From NCBI RefSeq assembly GCF_000013445.1, contig NC_007796.1, positions 1,152,936-1,216,935 on the forward strand: DNA of 64,000 nucleotides, read 5' to 3'. Source of the stretch: Methanospirillum hungatei JF-1. GTDB lineage: Archaea; Halobacteriota; Methanomicrobia; Methanomicrobiales; Methanospirillaceae. The notes beneath the pieces were generated by a model. That model was given only the letters and a program-made list of their open reading frames with translations. It ran no database searches and was not told the origin of the DNA. Every line of letters begins with the position of its first letter. Position 1 is the first letter of the stretch. Made by a program: the position numbers and the translations under genes. Shown here one piece after another: positions 36,308 to 46,281 of this stretch.

Positions 36308-38116
36308 TTATACCTCTGATGACCGTATAAACGTTCCGTTTGTATCCATGAAGATCCAGAACGAGGTAAAGGGGGAGATATTCCGGGTATCTGAGAACCT
36401 GCCCTCTGCTCCACTAATAATAGCCGGATCATACTGCTGCGTGGATACATTAAAGGGAAGAATGCTCACCCATGATGATTCATTCGGGGAAAGAATGTCA
36501 CGGGCCGGGATCTCTTTCAGAAAAGGTGATCCGGCAAGATTCCATCCCTTTTCCACAGGTTTTGTACTGTTTGAGTTCATATTAAGAACAAGGGGCACAG
36601 ATACCGGTGCATCAGAGTAAACCAGAAGTCCGTCCAGAGGTGCCGGAGAGATCTCAGGGTTTTGAGCAATCCATCCACCAATTCCTTTGTAAGTCCATAT
36701 GGTATGACCATCGGTATTGACCTTTGAGAAGAGATCACGACAGGTCTTCTGGGATCGGAGCGGGGCAGGGATTGAGACAAAGTTCCAGCCAGGTACCAGC
36801 TGCAGCTCATGCAGGGTTGTATTTCCTGAACCAAGAGTCCGTCTCATCTCACGGGAACCGGTGCCTGAATTAAATGCGATGAGGGTCTTTTGCAACGTCA
36901 GATCCTCAGCGGCCTTCATCGCAGCCGGAGCATTCAAAAGCCCGTATCCATAGTAAATATCCCTCCCGGTTCTGCCCAGGTCAGTTGCTGATGACTGAAG
37001 CAGAGAGCGGATTTCTGCAGACGTCAGCCCCGGATACCCGTTCTTTATGAGAGCTGCAACCCCTGCAACCTCTGCAGCTGCAAATCCTGTTCCTGTGCCC
37101 CGGCAATAGGACGTGTTCAGACATGGAGTGATAATGTCCTCACCTGGTGCGACAAGCTCGTTATATATCCCGTAATTGGAAAAGTATGATAAACCGTCCG
37201 TTTTCGCAACGGATCCGACTGATAGTACATCAAAATGATCAGAAGGATAATGCATGGCGTTGGAATCCTCATCACCAGCCGGTGCAATGAGAAGAACCCC
37301 ATGGTCCTTTGCATAAGCTATGGCCCGATCCTCGGCTCGTGAAGGTTCAGTCCCGCCATATCCCATCAGGATGATATCAGCACCGGCATCGGTTGCATGA
37401 GCAATAGCTAGAGCAGAACGGGATGCGGACATATCATTTCCGGTTACCCCGATTCGTTCAGGGATTAAAACAAGTGAAGAGTTGGTCGAATTCTGTGATA
37501 CATTCCCTGCGATCAGGGAGATAACTCCACAGAGAGCAGTCCCGTACCCATCCGCATCTTCAGGTCTGCTGTCCTGCCCTGCCCAGTCATAGCCCTGGTC
37601 AATGGGACCGACATCCGGATGAGAGAGATCTACCCCGGTACTAATGACTGCAACTTTGAGGACCGATGTATTAAGACCCGACCGTCTGACCGTATCAACC
37701 CCGGTTCTGACAAGAGCCCACTGGTCAGGAGAACTATTGATAATCTGGTCATCTTTGGTGACAGATCCCGACTTGCGCTGTGCATCCTGCTCAATCTCAT
37801 GAACCCACGGCAGGTTTAACAGTTCATTTGTGACATATTCGGTCTCATTTGGATCTGTATCGACTGCGACAAAACCAAGCAGGGGAGACCGGAGAGAATA
37901 GGTAACATTTTCAGGAAGCGGGACATCAGGTGGAACAGGTTCATAGCCACCAGTCTCATTAGGAGCTGCATACACGATAAGACGCACTTCATCGCTATCA
38001 GCGCCGGAAACCTGAATGAAGAGCCCACAGAATAAGAGAATACCAATGAACCCCATCATCACTGGTTTTATAAAGCATCCGCTCTCATTCAGGCAACCCA
38101 AGTTAAGCCCCACCAT
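36308..38116 (-). CDS. Exported subtilase homolog lacking all catalytic residues
   Basis: The 602-residue protein has a signal peptide (hydrophobic part about 20-38), a subtilisin-like domain (about 130-400) and a C-terminal domain (about 430-602) shared with the next gene. Flanking consensus is well kept, but the triad is replaced: Asp32 is Ser159 (VAVISTGVD), His64 is Tyr191 (DGYGTALCG), Ser221 is Gly344 (GTGFAAAEVAG), and the oxyanion Asn is Asp282. It cannot be a serine protease. A binding, inhibitor or structural role at the cell surface is possible. Many NxS/T sequons suggest glycosylation. The start may instead be an ATG at 38059, which would give a shorter signal peptide. The frame is intact, so it is not a simple pseudogene. 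Confidence 0.85.
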   Translation of the reverse strand: MVGLNLGCLNESGCFIKPVMMGFIGILLFCGLFIQVSGADSDEVRLIVYAAPNETGGYEPVPPDVPLPENVTYSLRSPLLGFVAVDTDPNETEYVTNELLNLPWVHEIEQDAQRKSGSVTKDDQIINSSPDQWALVRTGVDTVRRSGLNTSVLKVAVISTGVDLSHPDVGPIDQGYDWAGQDSRPEDADGYGTALCGVISLIAGNVSQNSTNSSLVLIPERIGVTGNDMSASRSALAIAHATDAGADIILMGYGGTEPSRAEDRAIAYAKDHGVLLIAPAGDEDSNAMHYPSDHFDVLSVGSVAKTDGLSYFSNYGIYNELVAPGEDIITPCLNTSYCRGTGTGFAAAEVAGVAALIKNGYPGLTSAEIRSLLQSSATDLGRTGRDIYYGYGLLNAPAAMKAAEDLTLQKTLIAFNSGTGSREMRRTLGSGNTTLHELQLVPGWNFVSIPAPLRSQKTCRDLFSKVNTDGHTIWTYKGIGGWIAQNPEISPAPLDGLLVYSDAPVSVPLVLNMNSNSTKPVEKGWNLAGSPFLKEIPARDILSPNESSWVSILPFNVSTQQYDPAIISGAEGRFSDTRNISPFTSFWIFMDTNGTFIRSSEV

Positions 38117-38173
38117 GTATACTGCCCGAGTACTTCAACATCTGTATCAGGGAGACAAAAACCCTCTGATTTG

Positions 38174-40777
38174 TCAGCAGCCAGGGAACAAAATTCCAGG
38201 CCGGTTCATATAGATCCACCAACCTTCTGACGGATATAATAACCGTGATGGAGAATAGGTTCCTGAACCACCATTTATAATGGAAGGCCTGAATTCCTGG
38301 GTCCTGGGATCAAAGACCAAAACCGTAGTCCATGCATCGGTAAGCGGGGAGAGCAGATCCCGTGCAGTGATACTCTCCCGTCCTGGGACCCCGACCGGGT
38401 TCCACCCCGGATACAGTTGCTTCACCGTCTGGTTGGTCCCGGTTGTATCAAAATGCAGGTTGATACCAGCCTCCTGTTCAGAATATACCCAGACCACATC
38501 CATCTGAAGGAGAGTATCATTTGGGCGAACCACACTCCAGAACCCTCCTGCCGGATTATAGCGCCAGATAGAATGGCAGGCAGTCTGAACCGGGTTGAAG
38601 ATCTGTGCGGTTTCATTCCCCCTCGTAAGTGGATAGGGAATTGATACCATATTCCATCCAGGATAGAGGAGCAGTTTTTCTGCTGCATCATACATCCGTG
38701 GCTCAAAATTACACCCATTCATCACCGGGTACAAGATATTCCCTGATGTGTTCTCTGGAAGTGACAGGTTTGTTGCAACCGGTATCCCCCTCCCATATAC
38801 GGGATCCCAAGCATCAGTAGATGTACCGGTCGCATTCAGAATTATCTTCCTGACTTCACTCTCTTTCATACCCAAAGACCCACTCATAACAAGAGCTGCA
38901 AGCCCTGCAATATGAGGGGCGGCTGCACTGGTCCCGGTAAAGACTGCATGTTGCATTGAACCGGTCAGAACCGTGATATGATCCGGCGCAACCAGATCCG
39001 GCTTTTTTCGAAGCTCATAGACAGGGTACCTGATAAGTGCCGGCCCCCGGGAAGAATACTCCTGAACGGTGAGATTTTTCCCGCCAGGTGCCGCAGCCCC
39101 CACCACCAGAGCCTGTTTTACTGCCTGCTGACCAAAAACAGAATCTTCAGGAGTGTACGGATCTAATTCAACTGATCTGCCTGATAAGGGAAGGACATAG
39201 ATCTCGAGCAGGGCATCCTCTGCAGCTGCCTGGACAACCTTCACGGTAAACTCCCGTGGTCGGTCAGCAGAATTTACAAACCTGACCCACTCCATGGGAT
39301 CGTCATCTCCATCCTGAATATTTACACTTCTTGCAATCTCCCGCCCCGAGTCATCATACAGGAAGAGATCATAATTGTTCGCCGATGTGCCAAACCGATC
39401 GTCCCATTGCAGGATTACATGCCCGGCAAGACCTGATGGAACGGTAAATTTCATGTCTCGTCCGGTTGATCCCTGAAAATCCTGCCACAGATATCCCTGA
39501 TCCTCGTACCCGTGAAATGGAGCCTGGTAATGCTCCTTTGCAAAGTTACCAGCTGCAGTAATATAGAGAACATTATACGAAAGAACACGGTCGATTATAT
39601 TCTGACTGATATACCCGTCCTCGAAAAATGGTTCCACATAGGTGATATCATCGCAAATAATGTTACAACCATGGATAATCAGCTGGTCCAGGGCACGGAC
39701 AAATTCTATCTGGCTTGATCCCCGGTCATGAAAGACGAGTGTTGCATTCGGAGCAATATCATGGATGATCTGCAGCATGGCAAGTCCTTCGTCACCGCCA
39801 ACAGTATCAGATATAACCTCCACATCCGGGAGTTCTCCAAGAGCCTTCAGATCTTCAAGACCATCAACCCCGTCTGATATGACGCCGACTTTGACACCTT
39901 CCCCGGACAATCCTGAAATATTACGAAATTCCCGTGTCTTAAGCAGATAATCGCCCTCGGTCGTTATTTTGGATGTCCGGGGGGGTATCTGAACAACAAG
40001 GGAGAGTATACCATCCTGCATGGCCAGACGGGTGATATTATCTGCCCGTATCCATCCCCCGATACGGCCATATACCGAATCCGCAACCGGAGAAGAGAAA
40101 TAATCCAAAAATGAGGAGGGTGAAAAGGAAGGGCTAGTCTTCGCCGATATACGGACCTCAATATCAGCATCCCGAATCCTCACTTCACCGGTCTTTTCCA
40201 TGAGCGCCATCATATCTGCCCGTGACTGTCCGGGAGAGAGGTAGGTATCATCAAGAAGCTGCAAAAGGTCAGTGGAGAGTTTTTTCTTCCATGAATTTTC
40301 AGGAACAAAAACTGATGCTGGTTCATCCAGTATATTCTCGAATGACCCTGAACTGGCCGGAGGAATTACTGGCATGATACTTTTAATCCCGCTCATACCA
40401 GAAAGAAGAGTCAGGTTTTCAGATGTTGCCCATCCCGTGACAAGATGATAGGATGTGTCCTCTGCCGGATGAGAAAGCAAAGGGAGGATATTTTCACTTG
40501 TCTGATTCTTCTCAAGTTCCAAAAGGATATGAACTGACCAGGTACCGGTCTCATTTCTCCGTATCTGCCCGTTCTTCTCCATGTTGTCTATGATGTCATC
40601 AGGCGACTGACCAGGCGGACAGGAGGCCTTATGTAAGATCTGAAGAAGGTCGCTGGACAGGATATCGGATGCGGAGTTGTCGCTCACTAAGGCTTTGTCT
40701 GCCTCCCCAAACCCGCATATAGAAAATATTGTGAGTACTAGTATGACGGGTAATAAAAAAACCAAATCCTTTTGCAC
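38174..40777 (-). CDS. Exported S8/S53-like serine peptidase with duplicated N-terminal domain
   Basis: The 867-residue secreted protein has a signal peptide and two tandem copies of a domain of about 100 residues (about 41-140 and 168-267; each has DLLQ-L and PGQS motifs and ends in IPP). The peptidase domain follows (about 290-640), then a C-terminal domain (about 690-867) with PGWN repeats, also found in the neighbouring inactive paralog. The peptidase part has VISDGVDG, AAGN and GTSAAAPHIAG with Ser617. Where subtilisin has His it has GGDEGLAM with Glu330, resembling the Ser-Glu-Asp arrangement of sedolisins. It is likely active at the cell surface. The gene lies 57 nt upstream of the inactive paralog in the same direction. 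Confidence 0.85.
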   Translation of the reverse strand: MQKDLVFLLPVILVLTIFSICGFGEADKALVSDNSASDILSSDLLQILHKASCPPGQSPDDIIDNMEKNGQIRRNETGTWSVHILLELEKNQTSENILPLLSHPAEDTSYHLVTGWATSENLTLLSGMSGIKSIMPVIPPASSGSFENILDEPASVFVPENSWKKKLSTDLLQLLDDTYLSPGQSRADMMALMEKTGEVRIRDADIEVRISAKTSPSFSPSSFLDYFSSPVADSVYGRIGGWIRADNITRLAMQDGILSLVVQIPPRTSKITTEGDYLLKTREFRNISGLSGEGVKVGVISDGVDGLEDLKALGELPDVEVISDTVGGDEGLAMLQIIHDIAPNATLVFHDRGSSQIEFVRALDQLIIHGCNIICDDITYVEPFFEDGYISQNIIDRVLSYNVLYITAAGNFAKEHYQAPFHGYEDQGYLWQDFQGSTGRDMKFTVPSGLAGHVILQWDDRFGTSANNYDLFLYDDSGREIARSVNIQDGDDDPMEWVRFVNSADRPREFTVKVVQAAAEDALLEIYVLPLSGRSVELDPYTPEDSVFGQQAVKQALVVGAAAPGGKNLTVQEYSSRGPALIRYPVYELRKKPDLVAPDHITVLTGSMQHAVFTGTSAAAPHIAGLAALVMSGSLGMKESEVRKIILNATGTSTDAWDPVYGRGIPVATNLSLPENTSGNILYPVMNGCNFEPRMYDAAEKLLLYPGWNMVSIPYPLTRGNETAQIFNPVQTACHSIWRYNPAGGFWSVVRPNDTLLQMDVVWVYSEQEAGINLHFDTTGTNQTVKQLYPGWNPVGVPGRESITARDLLSPLTDAWTTVLVFDPRTQEFRPSIINGGSGTYSPSRLLYPSEGWWIYMNRPGILFPGC

Positions 40778-40870
40778 CGGCCCACCAGTGAGAAATAGGT
40801 TTACCTATGAATCATAAGAAGTCTTTCGCCATATATACCCTTATTTTACTAGGAGGGCAAACCTTGTGAC

Positions 40871-42190
40871 ATGGATGTTGAGGGTTATGCCCGCCGGAAT
40901 CTGAAGAGAGGCAGGGCGTCCCAGGATATTATATCAGATCTTGCTGACCGTATTGTTGAGATAAAAGGGACCAGCAGGGAATATGCTCTTTCCTTTGCAC
41001 AGGCGGTCTTGGTAGAAGTGACCGCTACCTCTGATCTTACGAGCGACATTCTCACCTATGAAAAGGCCGGTGTCACTATGGGTGCCTTCGGAGTCGGCTC
41101 ACGAGGGACCGGCGACTTTTATGCACACCGGAAGATAGCAGAGATCATCGGAAAATCAGGGGCCACCGTGGGAGTCGAAGATATGGATGATGCCGGTGTG
41201 GTTCAGGCCGGGGGTCAGTTTATTGTCTGCACCGTTGACGGGATGCATTCACGTCTCTCAGATTTTCCTTACCTTGCCGGTTTTCATGTGACCCGTGCGA
41301 CCCTTCGTGACTGCTATGTGATGGGAGCACGCCCGGTCATGTTGTTTTCTGACATTCACGTTGCCGATGACGGGGACGTTGCAAAGATCTTTGATTATAC
41401 CGCCGGGGTGACGACGGTTGGAGAACTGACCGAGGTGCCTCTTGTCAGCGGATCAACTCTCAGGATAGGCGGGGACATGGTCATTGGTGACCGCATGACC
41501 GGGTGTGTCGGGACCGTCGGAGTTGCAGACCACATCACCGCACGACGACAGGCGGCCCCAGGGGATCTGCTTCTTATGACCGAGGGTGCCGGAGGGGGGA
41601 CCATTGCTACAACAGCCCTCTACTACGGGTATCATGACGTGGTAGATCGGACTATCAACCTTACCTTCCTTCGTGCGGCAGATGCCATCCTGAGAAGTAA
41701 CCTGCTTGGTTCCATCCATGCAATGACCGATGTAACGAACGGAGGACTTCGGGGAGATGTTCACGAGATGGCAAAGACTGCCGGTCTTCGGTTCATTGTA
41801 GAAGAGGAAGCAGTTCAGGGACTTGTCGATCCACACGTTTACCGGATGCTGATGGACCTTGAGATCGATCCGCTTGGCGTATCCATCGATGCCCTTCTCA
41901 TCATCGCCCAGCCTGATGTCATCTCAAAGGCCCAGGCCCTGCTCTCTGATATCGGGGTTAAATCATCAGTCATAGGCCGGGTCGAAGAGGGCCGGGCTGA
42001 ACCAGTTCTATTGAGAAACGGAAAAGAAGAGGAATTTAACCCACGGTTCAGAGAGGCGGCATATACTCCGCTCAAGAAACTGGTAGAGAAAGAACAACAG
42101 GATTTTGAATTGATGAAAACGGAGGTTGACCGGGCTGCACAGGCCGCTATAGCCAAAAAGATGCGGGTGATGGAAAGGCTCAAGCCCTGA
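40871..42190 (+). CDS. AIR synthase (PurM)-related protein
   Basis: The 439-residue protein has the PurM/HypE/SelD ATP-binding fold: FGVGSRGTGDFYAHRKIAEI, VEDMDDAGVV, AHITARRQ-like linker and NGGLRGDVHEMAKTA, LGVSIDALLI in the C-terminal half. It is a methanogen type of AIR-synthase-related protein with unknown reaction, not PurM itself. A Lys/Arg-rich helical tail (about 390-439) is extra. A Shine-Dalgarno GGAGGG is 13 nt before the ATG. It precedes purL by 157 nt, but a role in purine synthesis is not shown. Confidence 0.8.
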   Translation: MDVEGYARRNLKRGRASQDIISDLADRIVEIKGTSREYALSFAQAVLVEVTATSDLTSDILTYEKAGVTMGAFGVGSRGTGDFYAHRKIAEIIGKSGATVGVEDMDDAGVVQAGGQFIVCTVDGMHSRLSDFPYLAGFHVTRATLRDCYVMGARPVMLFSDIHVADDGDVAKIFDYTAGVTTVGELTEVPLVSGSTLRIGGDMVIGDRMTGCVGTVGVADHITARRQAAPGDLLLMTEGAGGGTIATTALYYGYHDVVDRTINLTFLRAADAILRSNLLGSIHAMTDVTNGGLRGDVHEMAKTAGLRFIVEEEAVQGLVDPHVYRMLMDLEIDPLGVSIDALLIIAQPDVISKAQALLSDIGVKSSVIGRVEEGRAEPVLLRNGKEEEFNPRFREAAYTPLKKLVEKEQQDFELMKTEVDRAAQAAIAKKMRVMERLKP

Positions 42191-42347
42191 TCTTTGCCTC
42201 ACATCATCCCCGATTACCCCGAATATACACAGTACGGTCAGGAAAGCCAAAAATATGTCATTTTTAATCATACTTTTTTTACCCCGTTAAATATCCTTCA
42301 GTCTTGAGACTTATGATGGATTACAACCAAGTACTACCCAGGTATAC

Positions 42348-45287
42348 ATGGCATATGTCCACCGGATAGAAGTCCAATATAAAACCGATCCCAGACTAAA
42401 GGTCAGAACTGATCGGATCCGTTCACTTGGGTTTCCCATTGATGAACTTCATGTGATCGATATCTATACCATCTCAACGAATTCACATGACTTTAGCCCT
42501 GAAGAACTGCGTGAGATCGGAACTCAGCTCATAAACCCGGTGGTACAGACATGTACCGTTGATACGGCCACAATCGCACACTTTGATACGGCCATTGAAG
42601 TCGGGTTTCTTCCCGGAGTGACCGACAACGTAGGAACAACCGCACGCCAGACCATCGAAGACTACACCAAACGAAAATTCGGGCCAGGAGAAGCGGTATA
42701 CTCATCTCAGCTCTTCTTTGTCAAAGGAAGGCTTTCACCAGCAGCGATTGAAAACCTGGCCGCAACACTTGCCAATCCCCTTATCAACCGGGTTCATATA
42801 AAATCACGAGCAGAGTACGGCACGACAGGGATGGACAGAGTTGTCCCGGTTGTCAGCCTGCACGAACTCCCGACTGCTGAACCGGTAGATCTTGACGTTG
42901 ACGACCAGGAACTTATCAGAATCGGAAAGGAAGGCATCATAGACGCTGAGACCGGACAGAGAAGAGGCCCGCTCGCACTCGATCTGGTGCAGTTGCATGC
43001 AATCCGTGACTATTTTCAAGCTCAGGGGAGAAAACCGACCGATGTTGAGATAGAATCACTGGCCCAGACCTGGAGTGAGCATTGTAAGCATACGATCTTT
43101 GCCTCACCAATGGACGATGATATGCCAAGAGGGCTGTATAAAACCTGCATCCAGGCAGCTACCAATACCATACGGGCACAAAAAGGCGACAAGGACATCT
43201 GCCTGAGTGTCTTCTCCGACAATTCAGGGGCGATTATCTTTGACGACCATTATCTTGTCACCCATAAGGTCGAAACCCATAACTCCCCGTCTGCACTTGA
43301 TCCTTTTGGCGGGGCACTAACCGGCATTGTGGGGGTAAACCGGGACACCATCGGGTTTGGTCTGGGAGCAAAGCCCTGTATCAACATCTACGGGTTCTGT
43401 GTCGGCGACCCGGAGAGCAATCCGGTCCTCTATCGTGGGAAAAATAGGTCAAATCCGATCCTCTCTCCGCGACGGATTCTTGACGGGGTGGTGTCAGGTG
43501 TCGGTGTTGGCGGGAACTGTTCAGGCATCCCCACCCCCCAGGGATTTGTCTGGTTTGATGACCGGTATGTTGGAAAACCCCTGGTCTTTGCAGGAACGGT
43601 CGGCATAATGCCCCGAACTGACGGAACACGCAAGCTCTATGAGAAACAGGCACGGCCGGGAGATCTTATTGTCATGATTGGCGGGAGGGTCGGGAAAGAT
43701 GGCATTCATGGGGCAACGTTCTCCTCAGAGGCACTGGACCCGAAAAGTCCGGTCACCGCCGTCCAGATAGGAGATCCCATCACTCAGAAGAAATTATCCG
43801 ATGTTATCGTCAAGGAGGCCCGTGACCGGGGACTGTATACCAGTATCACCGATAACGGCGCCGGTGGAATCTCCTGTTCGGTTGCAGAGATGGCAAAGGA
43901 ATGTAATGGATGTCATGTCTTGCTCGATAAAGTACCGCTCAAATATCCGGGGATGGCACCCTGGGAGATCTGGATCTCTGAATCACAGGAACGCATGACA
44001 CTTGCGGTTCCACCAGAAAAACTGGATGAATTCATGGACCTCCTGGCCAGCCGGGACGTAGAGGCAACGGTTATCGGAACATTCACCAACACCGGCCGGT
44101 GTATTGTGGAGTATCATGGATCTGTCGTGATGGATATCGAACTCTCCTTCCTGCACGACGGTGTTCCGGTAAAACAATTAAAGACAGAACCAACAGTCCC
44201 GGTTCCATCAGATCCCATGCCACCGTGCCCGGAACAACTGGATCTGATCCTCAAAGAGATGCTTGCGAGAAAGAATATCTGTTCCAAGGAGTTCATCTCC
44301 ATCCAATATGACCATACCGTCCAGGGCGGTCATGTTCTTGGCCCGGTCCAGGGACCAGGACGAGTGCAGGGGATGGCAACCCTTATGAAAGTAGTTCCTG
44401 GTTCAAAGAAAGGAGTGGGTTTATCACAGGGCATCTTCCCGTCCTACTCAGAGATTGACTCCTACCGGATGGCGATTGCCTGTATTGACACCGCGATCCG
44501 TGGTCTTATCGCCCTTGGTATTCCGCTTGATGCGATAGCCATTCTTGATAATTTCTGCTGGTGTTCTTCAGATGATCCAAAGCGTCTGGCCCAGCTTAAA
44601 GCGGCAGCTCGTGGTTGTTATGACGGGGCCACCGGGTTTGAGACACCATTCATCTCAGGAAAAGACAGTATGTTCAACGACTTCAGGGGATATGACGGGG
44701 AGAGTAATCCGGTGCTGGTCTCCGTGCCCCCGACGCTCCTTATATCCTCCATCGGTATCCATCCGGATGTGACAAAAGCAGTCTCCCTTGATGCGAAGAT
44801 CGAAGGAGATCTCGTTTATCTGATCGGAGAGAACAGGGATGAACTTGGCGGTTCTGAATACGCTGCTCATCTTAATATCTCCGGTGGCATCGTCCCTGCC
44901 ATTGATATTCCAGCCATGAAGGCCAGATACCATCGACTCACCCATGCTATTTTACACGATCTTGTTGCATCTGCTTTCCCGGTTACCCACGGAGGACTTG
45001 CCGTTGCCCTTGCCAAGGTTGCAATCGGTGGAAAACTTGGTATGGATGTCACCCTTTCCGGAGACCTGCGATCAGATGTCCTTCTCTTTTCAGAAACACT
45101 CGGACGATTTATTGTGACGGTTGATCCTGATAAGAAACGATCATTTGAACTGGCAATGGGATCTGACGCAACACTGATTGGCAGGGTAACGGGGAAGAAC
45201 CTGCAGATAACCGGCCCCTCACTCAGAATATCTGTTCCGGTCAGTGAGCTTGAATCTGCGTATAAAAAACCATTCGGAGGGTACTAA
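42348..45287 (+). CDS. purL: FGAM synthase, fused PurS-PurS-PurL form
   Basis: The 979-residue enzyme makes formylglycinamidine ribonucleotide in purine synthesis. Residues about 1-90 and 95-180 are two PurS-like units (VHRIEVQYKTDP and FDTAIEVGFLPGVTDN), followed by the PurL core (from about 200) with QTWSEHCKHTIF, KVETHNSPSALDPFGGA, DNGAGGISCSVAEMA and a second half with GGSEYAAHLN. The usual archaeal PurL is about 720 residues with PurS separate; this long form resembles a bacterial PurSL type. The downstream purQ starts 2 nt after its stop, giving a complete three-part enzyme in two genes. Confidence 0.94.
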   Translation: MAYVHRIEVQYKTDPRLKVRTDRIRSLGFPIDELHVIDIYTISTNSHDFSPEELREIGTQLINPVVQTCTVDTATIAHFDTAIEVGFLPGVTDNVGTTARQTIEDYTKRKFGPGEAVYSSQLFFVKGRLSPAAIENLAATLANPLINRVHIKSRAEYGTTGMDRVVPVVSLHELPTAEPVDLDVDDQELIRIGKEGIIDAETGQRRGPLALDLVQLHAIRDYFQAQGRKPTDVEIESLAQTWSEHCKHTIFASPMDDDMPRGLYKTCIQAATNTIRAQKGDKDICLSVFSDNSGAIIFDDHYLVTHKVETHNSPSALDPFGGALTGIVGVNRDTIGFGLGAKPCINIYGFCVGDPESNPVLYRGKNRSNPILSPRRILDGVVSGVGVGGNCSGIPTPQGFVWFDDRYVGKPLVFAGTVGIMPRTDGTRKLYEKQARPGDLIVMIGGRVGKDGIHGATFSSEALDPKSPVTAVQIGDPITQKKLSDVIVKEARDRGLYTSITDNGAGGISCSVAEMAKECNGCHVLLDKVPLKYPGMAPWEIWISESQERMTLAVPPEKLDEFMDLLASRDVEATVIGTFTNTGRCIVEYHGSVVMDIELSFLHDGVPVKQLKTEPTVPVPSDPMPPCPEQLDLILKEMLARKNICSKEFISIQYDHTVQGGHVLGPVQGPGRVQGMATLMKVVPGSKKGVGLSQGIFPSYSEIDSYRMAIACIDTAIRGLIALGIPLDAIAILDNFCWCSSDDPKRLAQLKAAARGCYDGATGFETPFISGKDSMFNDFRGYDGESNPVLVSVPPTLLISSIGIHPDVTKAVSLDAKIEGDLVYLIGENRDELGGSEYAAHLNISGGIVPAIDIPAMKARYHRLTHAILHDLVASAFPVTHGGLAVALAKVAIGGKLGMDVTLSGDLRSDVLLFSETLGRFIVTVDPDKKRSFELAMGSDATLIGRVTGKNLQITGPSLRISVPVSELESAYKKPFGGY

Positions 45288-45289
45288 TC

Positions 45290-46138
45290 ATGAATCCGAC
45301 AGCGACACGACACGCCTCCGGACAGAAGGAGCAGGAGTTGATCCCGGATAAGGCGCTTATTATGAGCGGGTACGGGATTAATTCAGAGATTGAGACCAGG
45401 GAGGTGCTTTTACGTGCCGGCATGGATGCTGACATCATTCACATCAACGATCTTATCGACCGGAAATACCGGATGTGCGATTATCGTCTTTTGGTTTTCC
45501 CTGGCGGGTTCTCCTATGGTGATGATACCGGAGCAGGAAATGCCTATGCCAACCGGGTCAGGAATAATCTTTGGAATGATGTGACCGAATTCCTCGAGGA
45601 AGATAACCTGGTCCTTGGTATTTGCAACGGGTTTCAAATCCTCGCAAATCTTGGGCTTGTACCGGCATTTAACAAGCAGTACAAACGAGATATCGCTCTC
45701 ATGCCAAACCGGAAGGGGGTGCTAGAATGCCGCTATGTAACCATCAAACCGGCTTCAGAAACCCTCTGGACGAAGGGAATAGAACGAATCGTCTGCCCGG
45801 TCTCTCATGGAGAAGGGAACTTTTCCTGCTCTAAGGAAGTGCTTACTGAGCTCAGGAGCCAAAAGATGATAGCCTTCACCTACTGCCGGGAGAATCTGAA
45901 ACCTGCCGACGGAGAATACCCCTACAATCCGAACGGCTCGGTCGCGGACATTGCCGGAATCACTTCAGCAGACGGAAAAGTCCTTGCCATGATGCCTCAC
46001 CCTGAGCGGGCTATGGAGTTTGTCAATGAATATGACTGGCCATTACAGAAAGAGAGACTTCGACGTCAGCAGCAGCCGATTCCGACCGAATCGATGAATA
46101 TGAAACTATTTCGAAATATCGTTGAGTATTTCAGATAA
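45290..46138 (+). CDS. purQ: FGAM synthase glutaminase subunit PurQ
   Basis: The class I glutamine amidotransferase supplies ammonia to PurL. The nucleophile is Cys in LGICNGFQIL, and the His-Glu pair is in MMPHPERAMEF. The protein is 282 residues, longer than typical archaeal PurQ (about 220), with extra residues at both ends matching the form that travels with the long PurL. It starts 2 nt after purL. Confidence 0.94.
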   Translation: MNPTATRHASGQKEQELIPDKALIMSGYGINSEIETREVLLRAGMDADIIHINDLIDRKYRMCDYRLLVFPGGFSYGDDTGAGNAYANRVRNNLWNDVTEFLEEDNLVLGICNGFQILANLGLVPAFNKQYKRDIALMPNRKGVLECRYVTIKPASETLWTKGIERIVCPVSHGEGNFSCSKEVLTELRSQKMIAFTYCRENLKPADGEYPYNPNGSVADIAGITSADGKVLAMMPHPERAMEFVNEYDWPLQKERLRRQQQPIPTESMNMKLFRNIVEYFR

Positions 46139-46281
46139 TTCTCACAGAAAAACTGTCCCTTTTTCAGGGAGGGGAATCTCCAAAATTTTTAACCATCCAC
46201 TAATTCTAATCAAAAATCTTTCATTTTCGAGTAACTTATTCTAACCTATACCATTATGTATTTGTAACGTAATGGTAACCT

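Noticed and set aside
36093-36620. Long plus-strand open frame of 175 codons
   Set aside because: It lies antisense across the small membrane protein and the end of the subtilase-like gene, which have a signal of real coding (membrane helices, conserved domain). Its product has no recognisable pattern.
42191-42347. Short frames upstream of purL as a regulatory leader peptide
   Set aside because: Frames such as MSFLIILFLPR and MMDYNQVLPRYTWHMSTG have no composition linked to purines and no nearby alternative hairpins that I can see.
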